IMG/VR virus record: IMGVR_UViG_3300017928_000007
Span: 1-35,064 of that record
From: a virus
Strand: one strand, 5' to 3'
Length of the DNA: 35,064 bases
Shown: one piece after another, positions 24,500-32,641 of the stretch
Numbering within the stretch: the stretch's first letter is position 1
Layout: the number at the start of each line of letters is the position of its first letter
Program-made: the position numbers and the translations under genes
The notes under the pieces: model-generated
The model's input: only the letters and a program-made list of their open reading frames with translations
What the model was told of the DNA's origin: nothing
Databases searched by the model: none

Positions 24500-25756
24500 C
24501 TATTCGACCTCCTGGATCCCCGCGATGCGGAAGTGGCTGTTGCAGCGGCGGGTGCCGAACTGCCAGTACGCCTTCGCCATCGCCCAGTAGGCGTCGGAGT
24601 AGGAGCCGGAGCCGGTGAGTCCCTGCTTCCAGATGTCGCCCGAGCGGTCGTCCCAGTCGAGACGACGCCACTCGAAGTTCTCCAGCTGCTCGAGCGTGAT
24701 GCCGAACAACACGCCGCGCGGACCGTCCTTGTCGACGACCCACAGAACCTTGCGGCCGGCGTTGGTGTAGGCGACCGCGTTGAAGCCACCGTCGATGTCT
24801 TCTGTGTCGACGTACCGGCGGTCCGGCTCGATCAGCGCAACGTAAGCATCGCGGACGCCAGGCGTCGAGATCATGTAGTCGACCTTGCCGCCCATCGCAC
24901 CGTTGCGCGAGAACGCCTGACGGATCTGCGCGAGTGACAGCGCCGAGGAGCCGCCCCAGGTGCCCCACGTCTGCGCCTTCCAGATCGGGTAGCTCGAGCG
25001 CGCGAGCCCCTGGAGGGTCGGAACGAACGTGCCGTCGTCGACAATTCCGAGGAGCCCCATCGGCTCAAGGAACGCTGCGCCCGAGTTGCTGTTGAACGCC
25101 GAGTTGGCGTTGAACAGGTAGTCGTTCGCCGACAGCGACGTGCAGAGCGTGTTGACGGTCAGGATGCCGTTCCCGTAGTCGACGTTCTGAACAATCATCG
25201 GGCCGCCAACGCGCTGGGAGCCGCCAGTGCGCTGCGTGTAGGCCGTCAGGCTCATGTTCTGGCGGAAGACGTACGGGTTGGTGCCGGCTGAGAGCGTGAT
25301 GGTGTAGGGGCCGCTGCCGCCGGTGGACCCGACCTGGCCCATGGCGCCGCTGCCGTCGTTGAACAGTGCGCGGTTCTTCTCGAGCGCGAGGTTCTCCATC
25401 ATGCCGTCGAGTTCGTCCTGCAGAAGCGAGACGTACGCGCCATCGCCCTGGCGGATCTGATCGGCGGCCGGCCCGGACACCTGCACGGTGCCGTACATGT
25501 ACATTGGGTAGACCTGCGACAGCGCGCCGGAGCGCACCCCAGGGGTCGGCAGCGAGCCGCCGTCAGGCTGGAACGCCGTAGCCTCCGAGTAGGCGATGCG
25601 CACAGGGAACTGTTGCAGGTTACCGGTGAGGTTCTCCTTGCTCTTTGCCTTGGCACACAGGGTGTTGAGGACGGTCGCGGTGTCGATCTGGTTCGCCGGG
25701 TCTTCGTACACCGTCTTGGTCAGATAGGCCAGAGCAGCGACGTTTGCACCTGCCAT
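24500..25756 (-). CDS. Major capsid protein
   Basis: A 418-residue protein directly after the scaffold gene. A long helical stretch around residues 105-135 (LLQDELDGMMENLALEKNRA) is followed by beta domains, and near the C-terminus YWAMAKAYWQFGTRRCNSHF. The size and order portal, scaffold, capsid are those of HK97-fold capsid proteins in short-tailed phages. The N-terminal segment MAGANVAALAYLTKTVYED is typical. GGAGGG precedes the ATG. Confidence 0.85.
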   Translation of the reverse strand: MAGANVAALAYLTKTVYEDPANQIDTATVLNTLCAKAKSKENLTGNLQQFPVRIAYSEATAFQPDGGSLPTPGVRSGALSQVYPMYMYGTVQVSGPAADQIRQGDGAYVSLLQDELDGMMENLALEKNRALFNDGSGAMGQVGSTGGSGPYTITLSAGTNPYVFRQNMSLTAYTQRTGGSQRVGGPMIVQNVDYGNGILTVNTLCTSLSANDYLFNANSAFNSNSGAAFLEPMGLLGIVDDGTFVPTLQGLARSSYPIWKAQTWGTWGGSSALSLAQIRQAFSRNGAMGGKVDYMISTPGVRDAYVALIEPDRRYVDTEDIDGGFNAVAYTNAGRKVLWVVDKDGPRGVLFGITLEQLENFEWRRLDWDDRSGDIWKQGLTGSGSYSDAYWAMAKAYWQFGTRRCNSHFRIAGIQEVE

Positions 25757-25759
25757 CGA

Positions 25760-26566
25760 TTACCCTCCGTTCTGCTGCGCCGCAAGGATCGCGGCGAGCT
25801 TCTGCATTGCTTCACGGCGTCCGCCCGGGGTGGCGAGCGCCGACCGATCGATGGGCGCCGCGGCCGCGCCCGAAGGCCCGAGCGTAGCCCCCGCAGCATT
25901 GCGGGCCCGCGCCTCCCGCAGGGCCTGGTCGGCCTGCTGGAAACGGGTCTGGTAGTGCTGATTGCTGGCGGCCATCGCCGCCTCGACGCTGACCTTCGGG
26001 TACTCCATCAGGAAGTCGACCACCTGATCGGCCTCTGCGAAGGGGTACTTTGCGGACAGGGCGCTCACTTGCGACTCGATCAGGCCCTGGCGCTGCTGCG
26101 TCTCAAGAGCCTGAGTCGTCTGTGTCACCTGGCCGAGCCGGTTACCGAACTCCTGCAGCGTCCGCAGAAGCTGGGGCGGCAGTTGGGCCGCAAGTTGCGT
26201 CGGATCTTGTGGCGCCGTCGGTGTGGCGACCGACTGCCCGGGCTGCACCCGGCGAGCGAAGGCCTCCTGCAACGCCTCGCGGAACGCGGGATCGTTGCGC
26301 ATGGCCTCGTCGATCTGTCGGGCCATCTCCAACTGCTGCGCCTGGGCCTGGATCTCTTGCTCCCGCGTCTGCAGCTGCTGGGCGTGGCCTTCGAAGTCCT
26401 CAGCGACCGCCCGCCACTGGGCGATCTGCTCCGGTGTCGGCTGATCAGCAGTAGGTACTCCGGCCGGCGGCGCGCCCGGATCGCCCTCCGCGAACAGCTG
26501 CAGATTCATGCCGCCCTTAAGCCCCCGCTGCGCCCGCAGGTCCCGGTCCTGGTCCTGGTCCGCCAT
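25760..26566 (-). CDS. Capsid scaffold protein
   Basis: A 268-residue protein from ATG 26566, with GGAGG 8 nt upstream; the earlier GTG overlaps that site. It is acidic and helical with Gln-rich coiled coil (EGHAQQLQTREQEIQAQAQQ). Near the N-terminus it has MNLQLFAEG, a sequence often seen in phage scaffold starts. It lies just before the capsid gene. It would guide procapsid assembly and then be lost. No protease domain is visible. Confidence 0.82.
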   Translation of the reverse strand: MADQDQDRDLRAQRGLKGGMNLQLFAEGDPGAPPAGVPTADQPTPEQIAQWRAVAEDFEGHAQQLQTREQEIQAQAQQLEMARQIDEAMRNDPAFREALQEAFARRVQPGQSVATPTAPQDPTQLAAQLPPQLLRTLQEFGNRLGQVTQTTQALETQQRQGLIESQVSALSAKYPFAEADQVVDFLMEYPKVSVEAAMAASNQHYQTRFQQADQALREARARNAAGATLGPSGAAAAPIDRSALATPGGRREAMQKLAAILAAQQNGG

Positions 26567-26879
26567 TCGGTGCACCTCCCGCTCCTTGTGCCCCCGTGGC
26601 GATCAGCTCGCGGAGGTCCTGAATGATTTGAGCCACCTTGGGGTTGCCGGGGAAGGTCCGCTGGAGCGTCTGCACGACGTCCATGATCTCCTGCCCCATA
26701 TCGCCTCCGGGACCGCCCGGAGCTCCTGGGCCACCTGGCCCTCCCGGTCCCATGCCGCCTGGAGGCATCCCCCCCGGCCCCATGTGCGCCGCCATCGGCG
26801 CGCCGCCGGCTTGGCTGGGGTCAACGCCGATCGCCACCTGCAACAGGTGCTTCGGATGCTTCTTGCTCGCGGCTGCCAT
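26517..26879 (-). CDS. Gly/Pro-rich collagen-like small protein
   Basis: A 120-residue protein from ATG 26879 with GGAGG upstream. Residues 34-62 are Gly/Pro repeats (GPGGMPPGGMGPGGPGGPGA). A short helical domain follows (QEIMDVVQTLQRTFPGNPKV, IIQDLRELIAT), then a Gly/Pro tail. It overlaps the scaffold gene by 50 nt. It sits between the portal and scaffold genes, so a head assembly or minor capsid role is possible. Function unknown. Confidence 0.6.
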   Translation of the reverse strand: MAAASKKHPKHLLQVAIGVDPSQAGGAPMAAHMGPGGMPPGGMGPGGPGGPGAPGGPGGDMGQEIMDVVQTLQRTFPGNPKVAQIIQDLRELIATGAQGAGGAPNGGPGPGPGPAGAAGA

Positions 26880-26896
26880 CGATCGATCCACCTCCC

Positions 26897-27109
26897 TTAA
26901 CGCGAAGCGCCCCGCTTCTTGCGGGGCGCCGACTTCTTCTTGCCCTTCGCCTTGGGCCGCCCCCTGGGCTGCGGCTTGACGTGCTCCGGGAGCTTGCCGT
27001 ACTTGCCCTTGGTGGCCTCATCGAACTCCTTCACGGTCTTGGCGCTGATCTTGCCCTCGGCAAGCAGCTCGTGGAACTTGGCCTGTTGCGCTCGCGACTT
27101 GTAGGGGAT
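26897..27109 (-). CDS. Small basic protein of the 'PYKSKAQ' type, with ATC in start position
   Basis: A 70-codon frame after the portal's TAG stop, in the same frame. It begins ATC, then PYKSRAQQAKFHELLAEGK, which matches the opening (M)P(Y/F)KSKAQ of a common small phage protein family, and later has YGKLPEHVKP. The C-terminal ~25 residues are nearly all Lys/Arg/Gly/Pro. The family starts with Met-Pro, and here the codon before Pro is ATC rather than ATG. A G-rich site (GGGGGGTG) lies about 8 nt upstream. Either ATC is used as start, or the portal's TAG is read through, or the base is a mutation or error. No other start exists before the conserved part. Confidence 0.65.
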   Translation of the reverse strand: MPYKSRAQQAKFHELLAEGKISAKTVKEFDEATKGKYGKLPEHVKPQPRGRPKAKGKKKSAPRKKRGASR

Positions 27110-29092
27110 CTACATCACCCCCTGTCCGGGCCCCGGCGGGGCGCCGGGCTGCTGGGGAGACGGCTGAGGAGGTGGGGCGCCTTTGCCGCCGCCCCCCGGA
27201 GGCTGTTGTGCCTGCTGCGGCTGTGCCGCGCCCGGCTGCGGAAGTGCGCCACCGTAGAACTTCATGTGGGTCTGGATGTGCGCGTCCATCTCCTGGAGTA
27301 CCGCAGGCTTGCTCGAAGGATCCATGGACGCCTTCTTGAACGCGTCGAGGTGACGCTCCAGGTGGACTTCATGATTGTCGAGCTGCCCCGGCGTGTACGA
27401 CTTGCCACCGAGCATGCCGCTGTTCTCTTCCTCGGCAATCTCCGCGTCAACGGACGCCGGCGGGTTGGACATCATCGCGCCCATGCCGGTGAACTGCAGG
27501 AACCTCTCGATGGTCTTCTCCTGGCCTGCCTGGCCGAAGATGCCCAGTTCGAGGAACTGCATGCCGACCTGGATGCGCTCGCTCCTGCTCATCGGCCCCT
27601 GGGTGTTCAGATTGACCTTCACATCCCAAGTCCCCTCAAGGTCCTTGCCCTCGAAGGCGTCAATCTCTGCTTCAATGCCGCTGCCGAAGCGCATCAGGCG
27701 GGGCTCCAGGTAGTGCGTCTTCACGATCTCGAGGCAATCGCGATAGAACCGCTGCAAAACGGATTTGACCTCCGCAAAGAACGGCGCCCGCGCCAGGTCC
27801 TCAATCTCGCGTTGGATCATCGCTTCGACGGCCGTCGACCGGCCGCCGCCCGGGGCGGACGCCCCCAGCGAGCGCAGCTGCGCGATCTGCGAAATGGACT
27901 GCTCGAGTTCTTGGACCTCGATCTGAACGTCTTCCGGCAGCGGCTGCATAGAGACGTGCTGGACTGCGCCGGTAGTCTCCTTGAAGATGACCTCGCCCGG
28001 CTCCGACGTGATGCTGTCCTTATCGATGTTGGCCGACCGGTCGACGATCCACTTGCCAGCAGCCATCATACGGACGTGCTCGATGCGCCGCGACCGCACC
28101 TCGTTGAGGTAGCGCTGCGGGTCGCGCAGCTGGTCGATTACACCCATCGGGTTGTTGGCGCCAGGGAGACGGATGAAGCCGACCTGCCGGATGGGCAGCC
28201 GGTGAGAGTAGGGGAGCTCCTCGTCGTAGCGCAGAAGAATCGGCTTCTCCTGGCCGACGTAGATCGCATAGCGCCCATCGGGGTATTTCGAAGACGGGCG
28301 CTCGAAGTACTCGCGCAGCATGACGCTGTCGCGGATGGTCTGCGGTCGGAGCCATAGACCGCTGCGCTGTGCGGAGCCGCTGCCGTTCGGCAGGGGGATC
28401 TCCGGCCGGAGGCTCTCCGGCTGCAGCTTCTTCGTCTCCTGCGGCCACGCCAGCTTGACCTCGTCGATGTTCCGGACGACTGTCCGAAAACACCAATGGG
28501 CCTGATCAAAGAGCGCCGCCGCGGGGTCCGCGAAGATCTCGAAAGGCGAAAGCACCAATGTCCGGACGTCGCCGACCTGCTTCAGGCCGCCCATCGTCTC
28601 GGCGTAGGCGTCCGGGTCCCAGTAGCCGTAGAGATAGACACAGCCGGCGGCGATCAGCCAGCCATAGAGCATCCACAACTGGTGCTCAAGCCCGAGCGCC
28701 CCGTCGTCACCCTCAAGAGAGTAGAGGTGATGGAGTATGCGGGTAGCCGCCCGGGCTGCGAGCGTGTTTTGTGGATCCGGCCCGACAGGGGTAACAACAG
28801 GCGTGATGGGGCTCGCCATGAAGCGGCCCAGCAGTCCTTGATAGACGCCCAGGACCTTGTTGTCGACGAGCCGCGCGCGCCACGAAGGCGACGGCAGGTC
28901 GCGCAGGTCCACAAAGACGTCTGGCTGCTGCTTGTCCTCGACCCACTGCAGGCCGGCGAGGTAGGCGAGGTTCAGCTTGAGGTTCTTGTCATAGGGCTTC
29001 CGGGCTTCCCGGGCGTACTGGAAGCGGTTGCGCAGCGACGCCGCCAACTGCTCGTCCATCTGCCCGAGGAGCGAGGCTACCGTGAGCGCCAC
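27110..29092 (-). CDS. Portal protein (podovirus type)
   Basis: A 660-residue protein in the expected place after terL. It has the N-terminal features of P22/podovirus-class portals: KPYDKNLKLNLAYLAGLQW, then VDNKVLGVYQGLLGRF, and conserved Trp/Tyr-rich helices (LWMLYGWLIAAGCVYLYGYW). The last ~60 residues are Pro/Gln/Gly-rich. It would form the dodecameric ring for DNA entry and bind the terminase. Start is GTG 29092 behind a G-rich ribosome site. Ends in TAG at 27110-27112, followed in frame by a small basic protein. Confidence 0.85.
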   Translation of the reverse strand: MALTVASLLGQMDEQLAASLRNRFQYAREARKPYDKNLKLNLAYLAGLQWVEDKQQPDVFVDLRDLPSPSWRARLVDNKVLGVYQGLLGRFMASPITPVVTPVGPDPQNTLAARAATRILHHLYSLEGDDGALGLEHQLWMLYGWLIAAGCVYLYGYWDPDAYAETMGGLKQVGDVRTLVLSPFEIFADPAAALFDQAHWCFRTVVRNIDEVKLAWPQETKKLQPESLRPEIPLPNGSGSAQRSGLWLRPQTIRDSVMLREYFERPSSKYPDGRYAIYVGQEKPILLRYDEELPYSHRLPIRQVGFIRLPGANNPMGVIDQLRDPQRYLNEVRSRRIEHVRMMAAGKWIVDRSANIDKDSITSEPGEVIFKETTGAVQHVSMQPLPEDVQIEVQELEQSISQIAQLRSLGASAPGGGRSTAVEAMIQREIEDLARAPFFAEVKSVLQRFYRDCLEIVKTHYLEPRLMRFGSGIEAEIDAFEGKDLEGTWDVKVNLNTQGPMSRSERIQVGMQFLELGIFGQAGQEKTIERFLQFTGMGAMMSNPPASVDAEIAEEENSGMLGGKSYTPGQLDNHEVHLERHLDAFKKASMDPSSKPAVLQEMDAHIQTHMKFYGGALPQPGAAQPQQAQQPPGGGGKGAPPPQPSPQQPGAPPGPGQGVM

Positions 29093-29104
29093 TGCGTCAC
29101 CCCC

Positions 29105-29386
29105 TTACTCGCGGAGCCCCATGATAGCGGCGGGCAGCTGGTCATGGACGGCCTGCTCGATGGCGGCCTCGGTCCGGTCGTCAAAGGCGTGCGCGACGTG
29201 TTCCCCCTGCTTGGGAGGCTCGTGGTCGTATGGCACCTTGCCTGTGACGTAGGCGACATGCCGCGCGTGGTCTTGTTCATAAGCCCGCTGCAACCGCCAG
29301 AAGTGGTGGGCGAAGAAGGCCGCCACGCCGAGCGCAGCGAGGAACGCCGCGAAGATCATCACGCAGCCCAGGATCAGGACTCCCAT
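29105..29386 (-). CDS. Small membrane protein between terL and portal
   Basis: A 93-residue protein from ATG 29386, 4 nt after the terL stop. Residues 2-30 form a membrane segment (VLILGCVMIFAAFLAALGVA). The rest is soluble, with many His and Glu residues (QDHARHVAYVTGKVPYDHE). No family recognised. It does not look like a holin because of its soluble C-terminal half and its position. Confidence 0.6.
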   Translation of the reverse strand: MGVLILGCVMIFAAFLAALGVAAFFAHHFWRLQRAYEQDHARHVAYVTGKVPYDHEPPKQGEHVAHAFDDRTEAAIEQAVHDQLPAAIMGLRE

Positions 29387-29390
29387 CGTG

Positions 29391-30824
29391 CTACCCCCAA
29401 TTCCGTTCATACCTAGATTGGGTACCGGATCGCCGCAGCTCCCGCGCCGGGTGAACGCGGTTCCACGGCTCCCGAACCGCCTGCCGCGGCAACCCTGCGC
29501 GCTCGCCATACCGGACCGCCATCACGAGATAGCGAAGCGCGTCGGCCGCGTGGTCGTCGCGCTTCAGTGGCTGCTCTCGGTTGGTCCCCGTCTTGTCGGG
29601 CGCCCATCGATACTGCTTGAGTTCCCGAATGAGGTGTGTGCACCGCGGGTGAATGCAGAGCATCGGGTATTCGTACTCCGCGACCTCGGGGTGCCGGATG
29701 CGCTCCTGCAGCCGCCGGCGGACTTCCTCAATGCCCAGCATCAGCGTGTTGTTGCCGGGGTTGAGGTAGATGTGCTCGTGCGCGAAGCGGTCTGCAACCG
29801 ACTTCCCATCAGGTGCCCGGTTCTGCGTGGACGGGTCGGCGACGGGCCGGTCAATGCCGCGCTCGCGCATCCACGCAGCCGCGTCCGGGATCACTGCCTC
29901 GCCGCCGTTGGGCTTGTAGAACTCGTCGTCGATCCAGAGGATGCCTTCAAAGTCCACGAACCCGTCCAGGACACATGTGGCATTCCGGATGCCGAAGTCG
30001 AGCGAGGCCACACGGATCTGATGCCCGTTCTTCCTCCACGGCTCCGGCACGCGGACGTGTGTGCGTTCGCTGAATCCTGGGTAGATCTGCCCCTCGAACA
30101 CGTCGAAGGAGGCGTCCAGGAACCGCCGGCCCCACTCATCCAGCGAGCCGTCAGGCAGCGTGTGTTGGGCGTACTGGTCTGAATAGTCCTCCGGCAGGTT
30201 GGCCAAGTTCTCCGACGTCTTCACGGTGAAGCAGGCGAAGCGGTCGTGGAGTTTCTCCGGGACCGCTTCCTTGGTCACGAAGTACTTGTAGATCCAGTCG
30301 TGACCGCCGGGGTTACTTGTGACAAAGCCGCGATTCGGGCCGTTGTGGCCGGAAAGGCGGCTTTGGAGGGTCTTGAATGTCGTCTCCGGGACCTCTGAGC
30401 CATCCGGCTCATGAGCCTCGTCAATCCACCACCAATCGAGCTCTAGGGACCCCAAAGGCCCCGGGTCGTCCAGGTGGTAGAAGAGTATCTCGCTGAACAC
30501 GTTCGGCTGGCTGGTGTTCAGCCACAGGTGCTGTTCGTGCGATCGCCAGTCGGCAATGAGCCCTTTCGGGATCATCTTGAACAGCGTGTCCTGCGTCGTC
30601 TCACCGAGAGCCTTCGCCGTCAGACGGCCGATCAGGCCCTTGCTGCCGGGGTAGAGCTGCGTCAGCTTGATCGCCTGGTAGGCACCGGCGACCGTCTTTC
30701 CCGACCGCATGCCTCCGACGAACGCCACATACTTGGCAGGGCACTGCAGGAAGGCCCGCTGATGCTCCAGCCAATCGTATCGTGGCATCTCCTGCGGGGA
30801 GCCGTGGACAATGCTATACGGCAT
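29391..30824 (-). CDS. terL: Terminase large subunit
   Basis: A 477-residue packaging motor. ATPase domain: Walker A GGMRSGKT (37-44), Walker B WWWIDEAHE (131-139) and the coupling motif TSNPGGHDW (169-177). Nuclease domain: SLDFG (274-278, Asp276), VADPS (328-332, Asp330) and DDHAADALRY (423-432) supply the acidic metal-binding residues. It cuts and pumps phage DNA into the procapsid through the portal. It overlaps the small-subunit gene by 11 nt. GAGGAGG precedes ATG 30824. Confidence 0.96.
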   Translation of the reverse strand: MPYSIVHGSPQEMPRYDWLEHQRAFLQCPAKYVAFVGGMRSGKTVAGAYQAIKLTQLYPGSKGLIGRLTAKALGETTQDTLFKMIPKGLIADWRSHEQHLWLNTSQPNVFSEILFYHLDDPGPLGSLELDWWWIDEAHEPDGSEVPETTFKTLQSRLSGHNGPNRGFVTSNPGGHDWIYKYFVTKEAVPEKLHDRFACFTVKTSENLANLPEDYSDQYAQHTLPDGSLDEWGRRFLDASFDVFEGQIYPGFSERTHVRVPEPWRKNGHQIRVASLDFGIRNATCVLDGFVDFEGILWIDDEFYKPNGGEAVIPDAAAWMRERGIDRPVADPSTQNRAPDGKSVADRFAHEHIYLNPGNNTLMLGIEEVRRRLQERIRHPEVAEYEYPMLCIHPRCTHLIRELKQYRWAPDKTGTNREQPLKRDDHAADALRYLVMAVRYGERAGLPRQAVREPWNRVHPARELRRSGTQSRYERNWG

Positions 30825-31296
30825 CGCCGGGCGCCTCCTCGGCCACCGCAGACTCCTCAGGCTTTGCAGGCTCGGGCGCAGGCGGCAGGCCGTCCGGAGA
30901 CAGCGTCGCCTTCAGCTGCTCGCGCTCCTGCGGCGACAGCTCGTCCGCTCCGAAGTTCAGCACAACGCCGCCGCCCGCGGTGATGCCACCAACGGACCGC
31001 TGCGTGTAGCCGTCGAAGTGGGTCAGGTACATCTCAATGGCCTTGTTGTCGCCCTTCAGCGCCTTCCGGACCAGCGCACCGTACACCTGGTGCAGATAGC
31101 CGCGGGCTTGGCGCTTGGCGAAGTCCCGGGACTGCTCCATAAACTCGTCGTTCTCGCGCCACTTGAGCAGCGTGTCGTATGGCACGTTGGCCTTCTTCGC
31201 GACCTGCTTCAGACTCAGTTCAAGGTTCTCGGGGTCTGCCATGACGGCGGCTGCGTGGATCTGCCGCGGAGTCAGCCCTTTCTTCCCTTCCGCCAT
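30814..31296 (-). CDS. terS: Terminase small subunit
   Basis: A 160-residue protein with an N-terminal helix-turn-helix (LTPRQIHAAAVMADPENLEL, then LKQVAKKANVPYDTLLKW) of the phage small-terminase type. A helical middle and an acidic Pro/Ala tail follow. It recognises the packaging site and loads the large subunit. It lies directly before terL. Start ATG 31296 is chosen because the HTH begins right after it. Confidence 0.85.
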   Translation of the reverse strand: MAEGKKGLTPRQIHAAAVMADPENLELSLKQVAKKANVPYDTLLKWRENDEFMEQSRDFAKRQARGYLHQVYGALVRKALKGDNKAIEMYLTHFDGYTQRSVGGITAGGGVVLNFGADELSPQEREQLKATLSPDGLPPAPEPAKPEESAVAEEAPGDAV

Positions 31297-31310
31297 AAGC
31301 CGGACCCCCT

Positions 31311-31529
31311 TCAGTCCTCTTCGTCGTCCTGGTCCGCCCATCCGTTGATCTCGCCGGCCAGGATAGCGAGCTTCACCCGCTCGAGTACGTAGACAGCTTC
31401 GCAGTGCGTGAGGCCCGCGGTGTCCTCCACGTAGTAACTGCCGTCCTGGCGCACGTGGATTACGAGCGATCCTCGGCACTCGCCGCCCTCAAAGTCCAGC
31501 AGCTTGCCGCCCTGCTTCGGCGCGGCCAT
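31311..31529 (-). CDS. Small hypothetical protein
   Basis: A 72-residue acidic protein with a strand-rich part (GSLVIHVRQDGSYYVEDTAG) and a helix (CEAVYVLERVKLAILAGEI). It lies immediately upstream of terS in the operon. No family recognised. Confidence 0.6.
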   Translation of the reverse strand: MAAPKQGGKLLDFEGGECRGSLVIHVRQDGSYYVEDTAGLTHCEAVYVLERVKLAILAGEINGWADQDDEED

Positions 31530-31532
31530 CTG

Positions 31533-31811
31533 CTACTTGCCCATGCCGAGGATGCTATGAGCCCGCGCCCGGATCTTCGCCTTCTCTGCGCTCGTCAACC
31601 CCTTGGCCTTCGAGAGATCGGCCAGCGCCAGCCGTGCATGCTGCTTGTCCGGCATCGGGAACCGCGCCTTGCCGCCCTTCTTGATCGTCGCCGATGCCTT
31701 GCGGGCCGACGCGGCCAGGGCACCCGAGGCGGTCCGCTTCACCTTCGCCCGCTCAGGCTTCTTCGCGGAGGCCTTCCTGGTTTTCGCGGCCGGCTTCTTG
31801 GCTGCTGCCAT
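31533..31811 (-). CDS. Lys/Ala-rich small protein with C-terminal helical domain
   Basis: A 92-residue protein. The N-terminal half is histone-tail-like (KKPAAKTRKASAKKPERAK). The C-terminal half (FPMPDKQHARLALADLSKAK, GLTSAEKAKIRARAHSILG) matches a small domain with a 'P..kaHA..AL..l....l...ek..I..rA' pattern seen in phage proteins. ATG 31811 has GAGAGGTG upstream. It may bind DNA; not shown. Confidence 0.65.
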   Translation of the reverse strand: MAAAKKPAAKTRKASAKKPERAKVKRTASGALAASARKASATIKKGGKARFPMPDKQHARLALADLSKAKGLTSAEKAKIRARAHSILGMGK

Positions 31812-31866
31812 GCTCAAACACCTCTCCGCGTTGTGGACATTTGCCCCAGTTTGTTCAAGATTGTCC

Positions 31867-32100
31867 CTATGAGACTAGCCCACGCGCCTTCCACTGAGCC
31901 CACACCGGCCCCCATGCCGACTGATCCACGGAGAGCGCGCAGAGTTCCGCGTAGGTCGGCGGGTCTGAGGTTGTCATGGCGGTAAGGGTGGCCTCGGGGT
32001 ACGCCAGAGCATCCCCTGGCCGGGCGATGTCCGTCGCTACAACAATGAATCCGTTGTTGTCCGGCGCTGGGAGGTTTGCAGCTATCCACGCGGCGGTCAA
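31867..32100 (-). CDS. Small hypothetical protein
   Basis: A 77-residue protein from TTG 32100 overlapping the previous stop. It has Trp and acidic residues (SAWGPVWAQWKARGLVS at the C-terminus). A longer frame (31814-32116) on the same strand is rejected because its sequence looks uncoded. No family recognised. Confidence 0.5.
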   Translation of the reverse strand: MTAAWIAANLPAPDNNGFIVVATDIARPGDALAYPEATLTAMTTSDPPTYAELCALSVDQSAWGPVWAQWKARGLVS

Positions 32101-32489
32101 TGCACATACACCCCAATCTTGTTGATTGTCACAGAGTTGACAGAGTCTTCGTTGATAAGGTTGGCATATACCTGTAGACCGCCGAGAGCCGACACCCCGG
32201 CATTGTCTGCAATGCTTAGCGTCCCCGTTCCGCTTGCCAAGTTTACCGCTGTACCATTGAACTGCGGGAATCCGCTGGAATCGTGCATGATGGTGTACAG
32301 CCTCAGGTTAGCTGTCGCAGTCACGGTCACACTCGCCGCTGCATGGAATGATGTGGCGGGCAGGCCAGTGGTCGATACAGGGGGTGTGCTGTATTGTCCG
32401 CTGGCTCCGACGACGATAGGACCAGCGACGAACGACGGAGGTTGCGCATTACTGCCAGTAAGCTGAACCCGAGGCGCTGAAGCAGACAT
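32097..32489 (-). CDS. First gene of the late operon: small beta-rich protein
   Basis: A 130-residue protein from ATG 32489 with GGAGGT 9 nt upstream. It is strand-rich with many Thr/Val/Ala (FHAAASVTVTATANLRLYTI). It resembles small beta-sandwich phage structural proteins. It follows directly after the leader hairpin at 32508-32534. Function unknown. Confidence 0.65.
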   Translation of the reverse strand: MSASAPRVQLTGSNAQPPSFVAGPIVVGASGQYSTPPVSTTGLPATSFHAAASVTVTATANLRLYTIMHDSSGFPQFNGTAVNLASGTGTLSIADNAGVSALGGLQVYANLINEDSVNSVTINKIGVYVH

Positions 32490-32507
32490 CTCGAATGCAC
32501 CTCCAGC

Positions 32508-32534
32508 AAATAGAAAATGCCGCCCTCTGGCGGC
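32508..32534 (-). terminator. Intrinsic terminator in the late-operon leader
   Basis: Read on minus: GCCGCC-AGAG-GGCGGC, a 6-bp all-GC stem with 4-nt loop (32534-32519), followed by ATTTTCTATTT (32518-32508). It lies only about 20 nt ahead of the first late start codon, downstream of the candidate late promoter. It could act as an attenuator needing antitermination. Confidence 0.65.
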
Positions 32535-32612
32535 CGTCGATGATACCCAGGGGGTTTGCAGGTGGTGGTGGAGTGAGTAGGGGAGAAGGCGCGCGTGAGA
32601 CTAGGGGGCATA

Positions 32613-32641
32613 AAAATATTTGACGACGTCGCCGCCGCCAA
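32613..32641 (-). promoter_or_regulatory. Candidate late promoter
   Basis: On minus: TTGGCG (32641-32636), 17 bp, TATTTT (32618-32613). It would start transcripts near 32605, running through the leader hairpin into the late genes. The match to consensus is moderate. Confidence 0.4.

Noticed and set aside
26981-28357. Long plus-strand open frame (458 codons) opposite the portal gene
   Set aside because: It is antisense to a clear portal protein, is rich in Leu/Arg/His/Val as typical of shadow frames in high-GC DNA, and has no ribosome site or domain.
29105-29509. Longer version of the membrane protein gene starting at 29509
   Set aside because: The extra N-terminal part overlaps terL and is Arg/Gly-rich; the start at 29386 directly precedes the membrane segment.
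31814-32116. Minus-strand 100-codon frame
   Set aside because: Overlaps the more protein-like frame 31867-32100 and has Cys/Arg/Gly-rich shadow composition.
24500-32489. Prophage remnant with degraded structural genes
   Set aside because: All head and packaging genes are full length and tightly coupled with intact motifs; only the ATC-start gene is odd.
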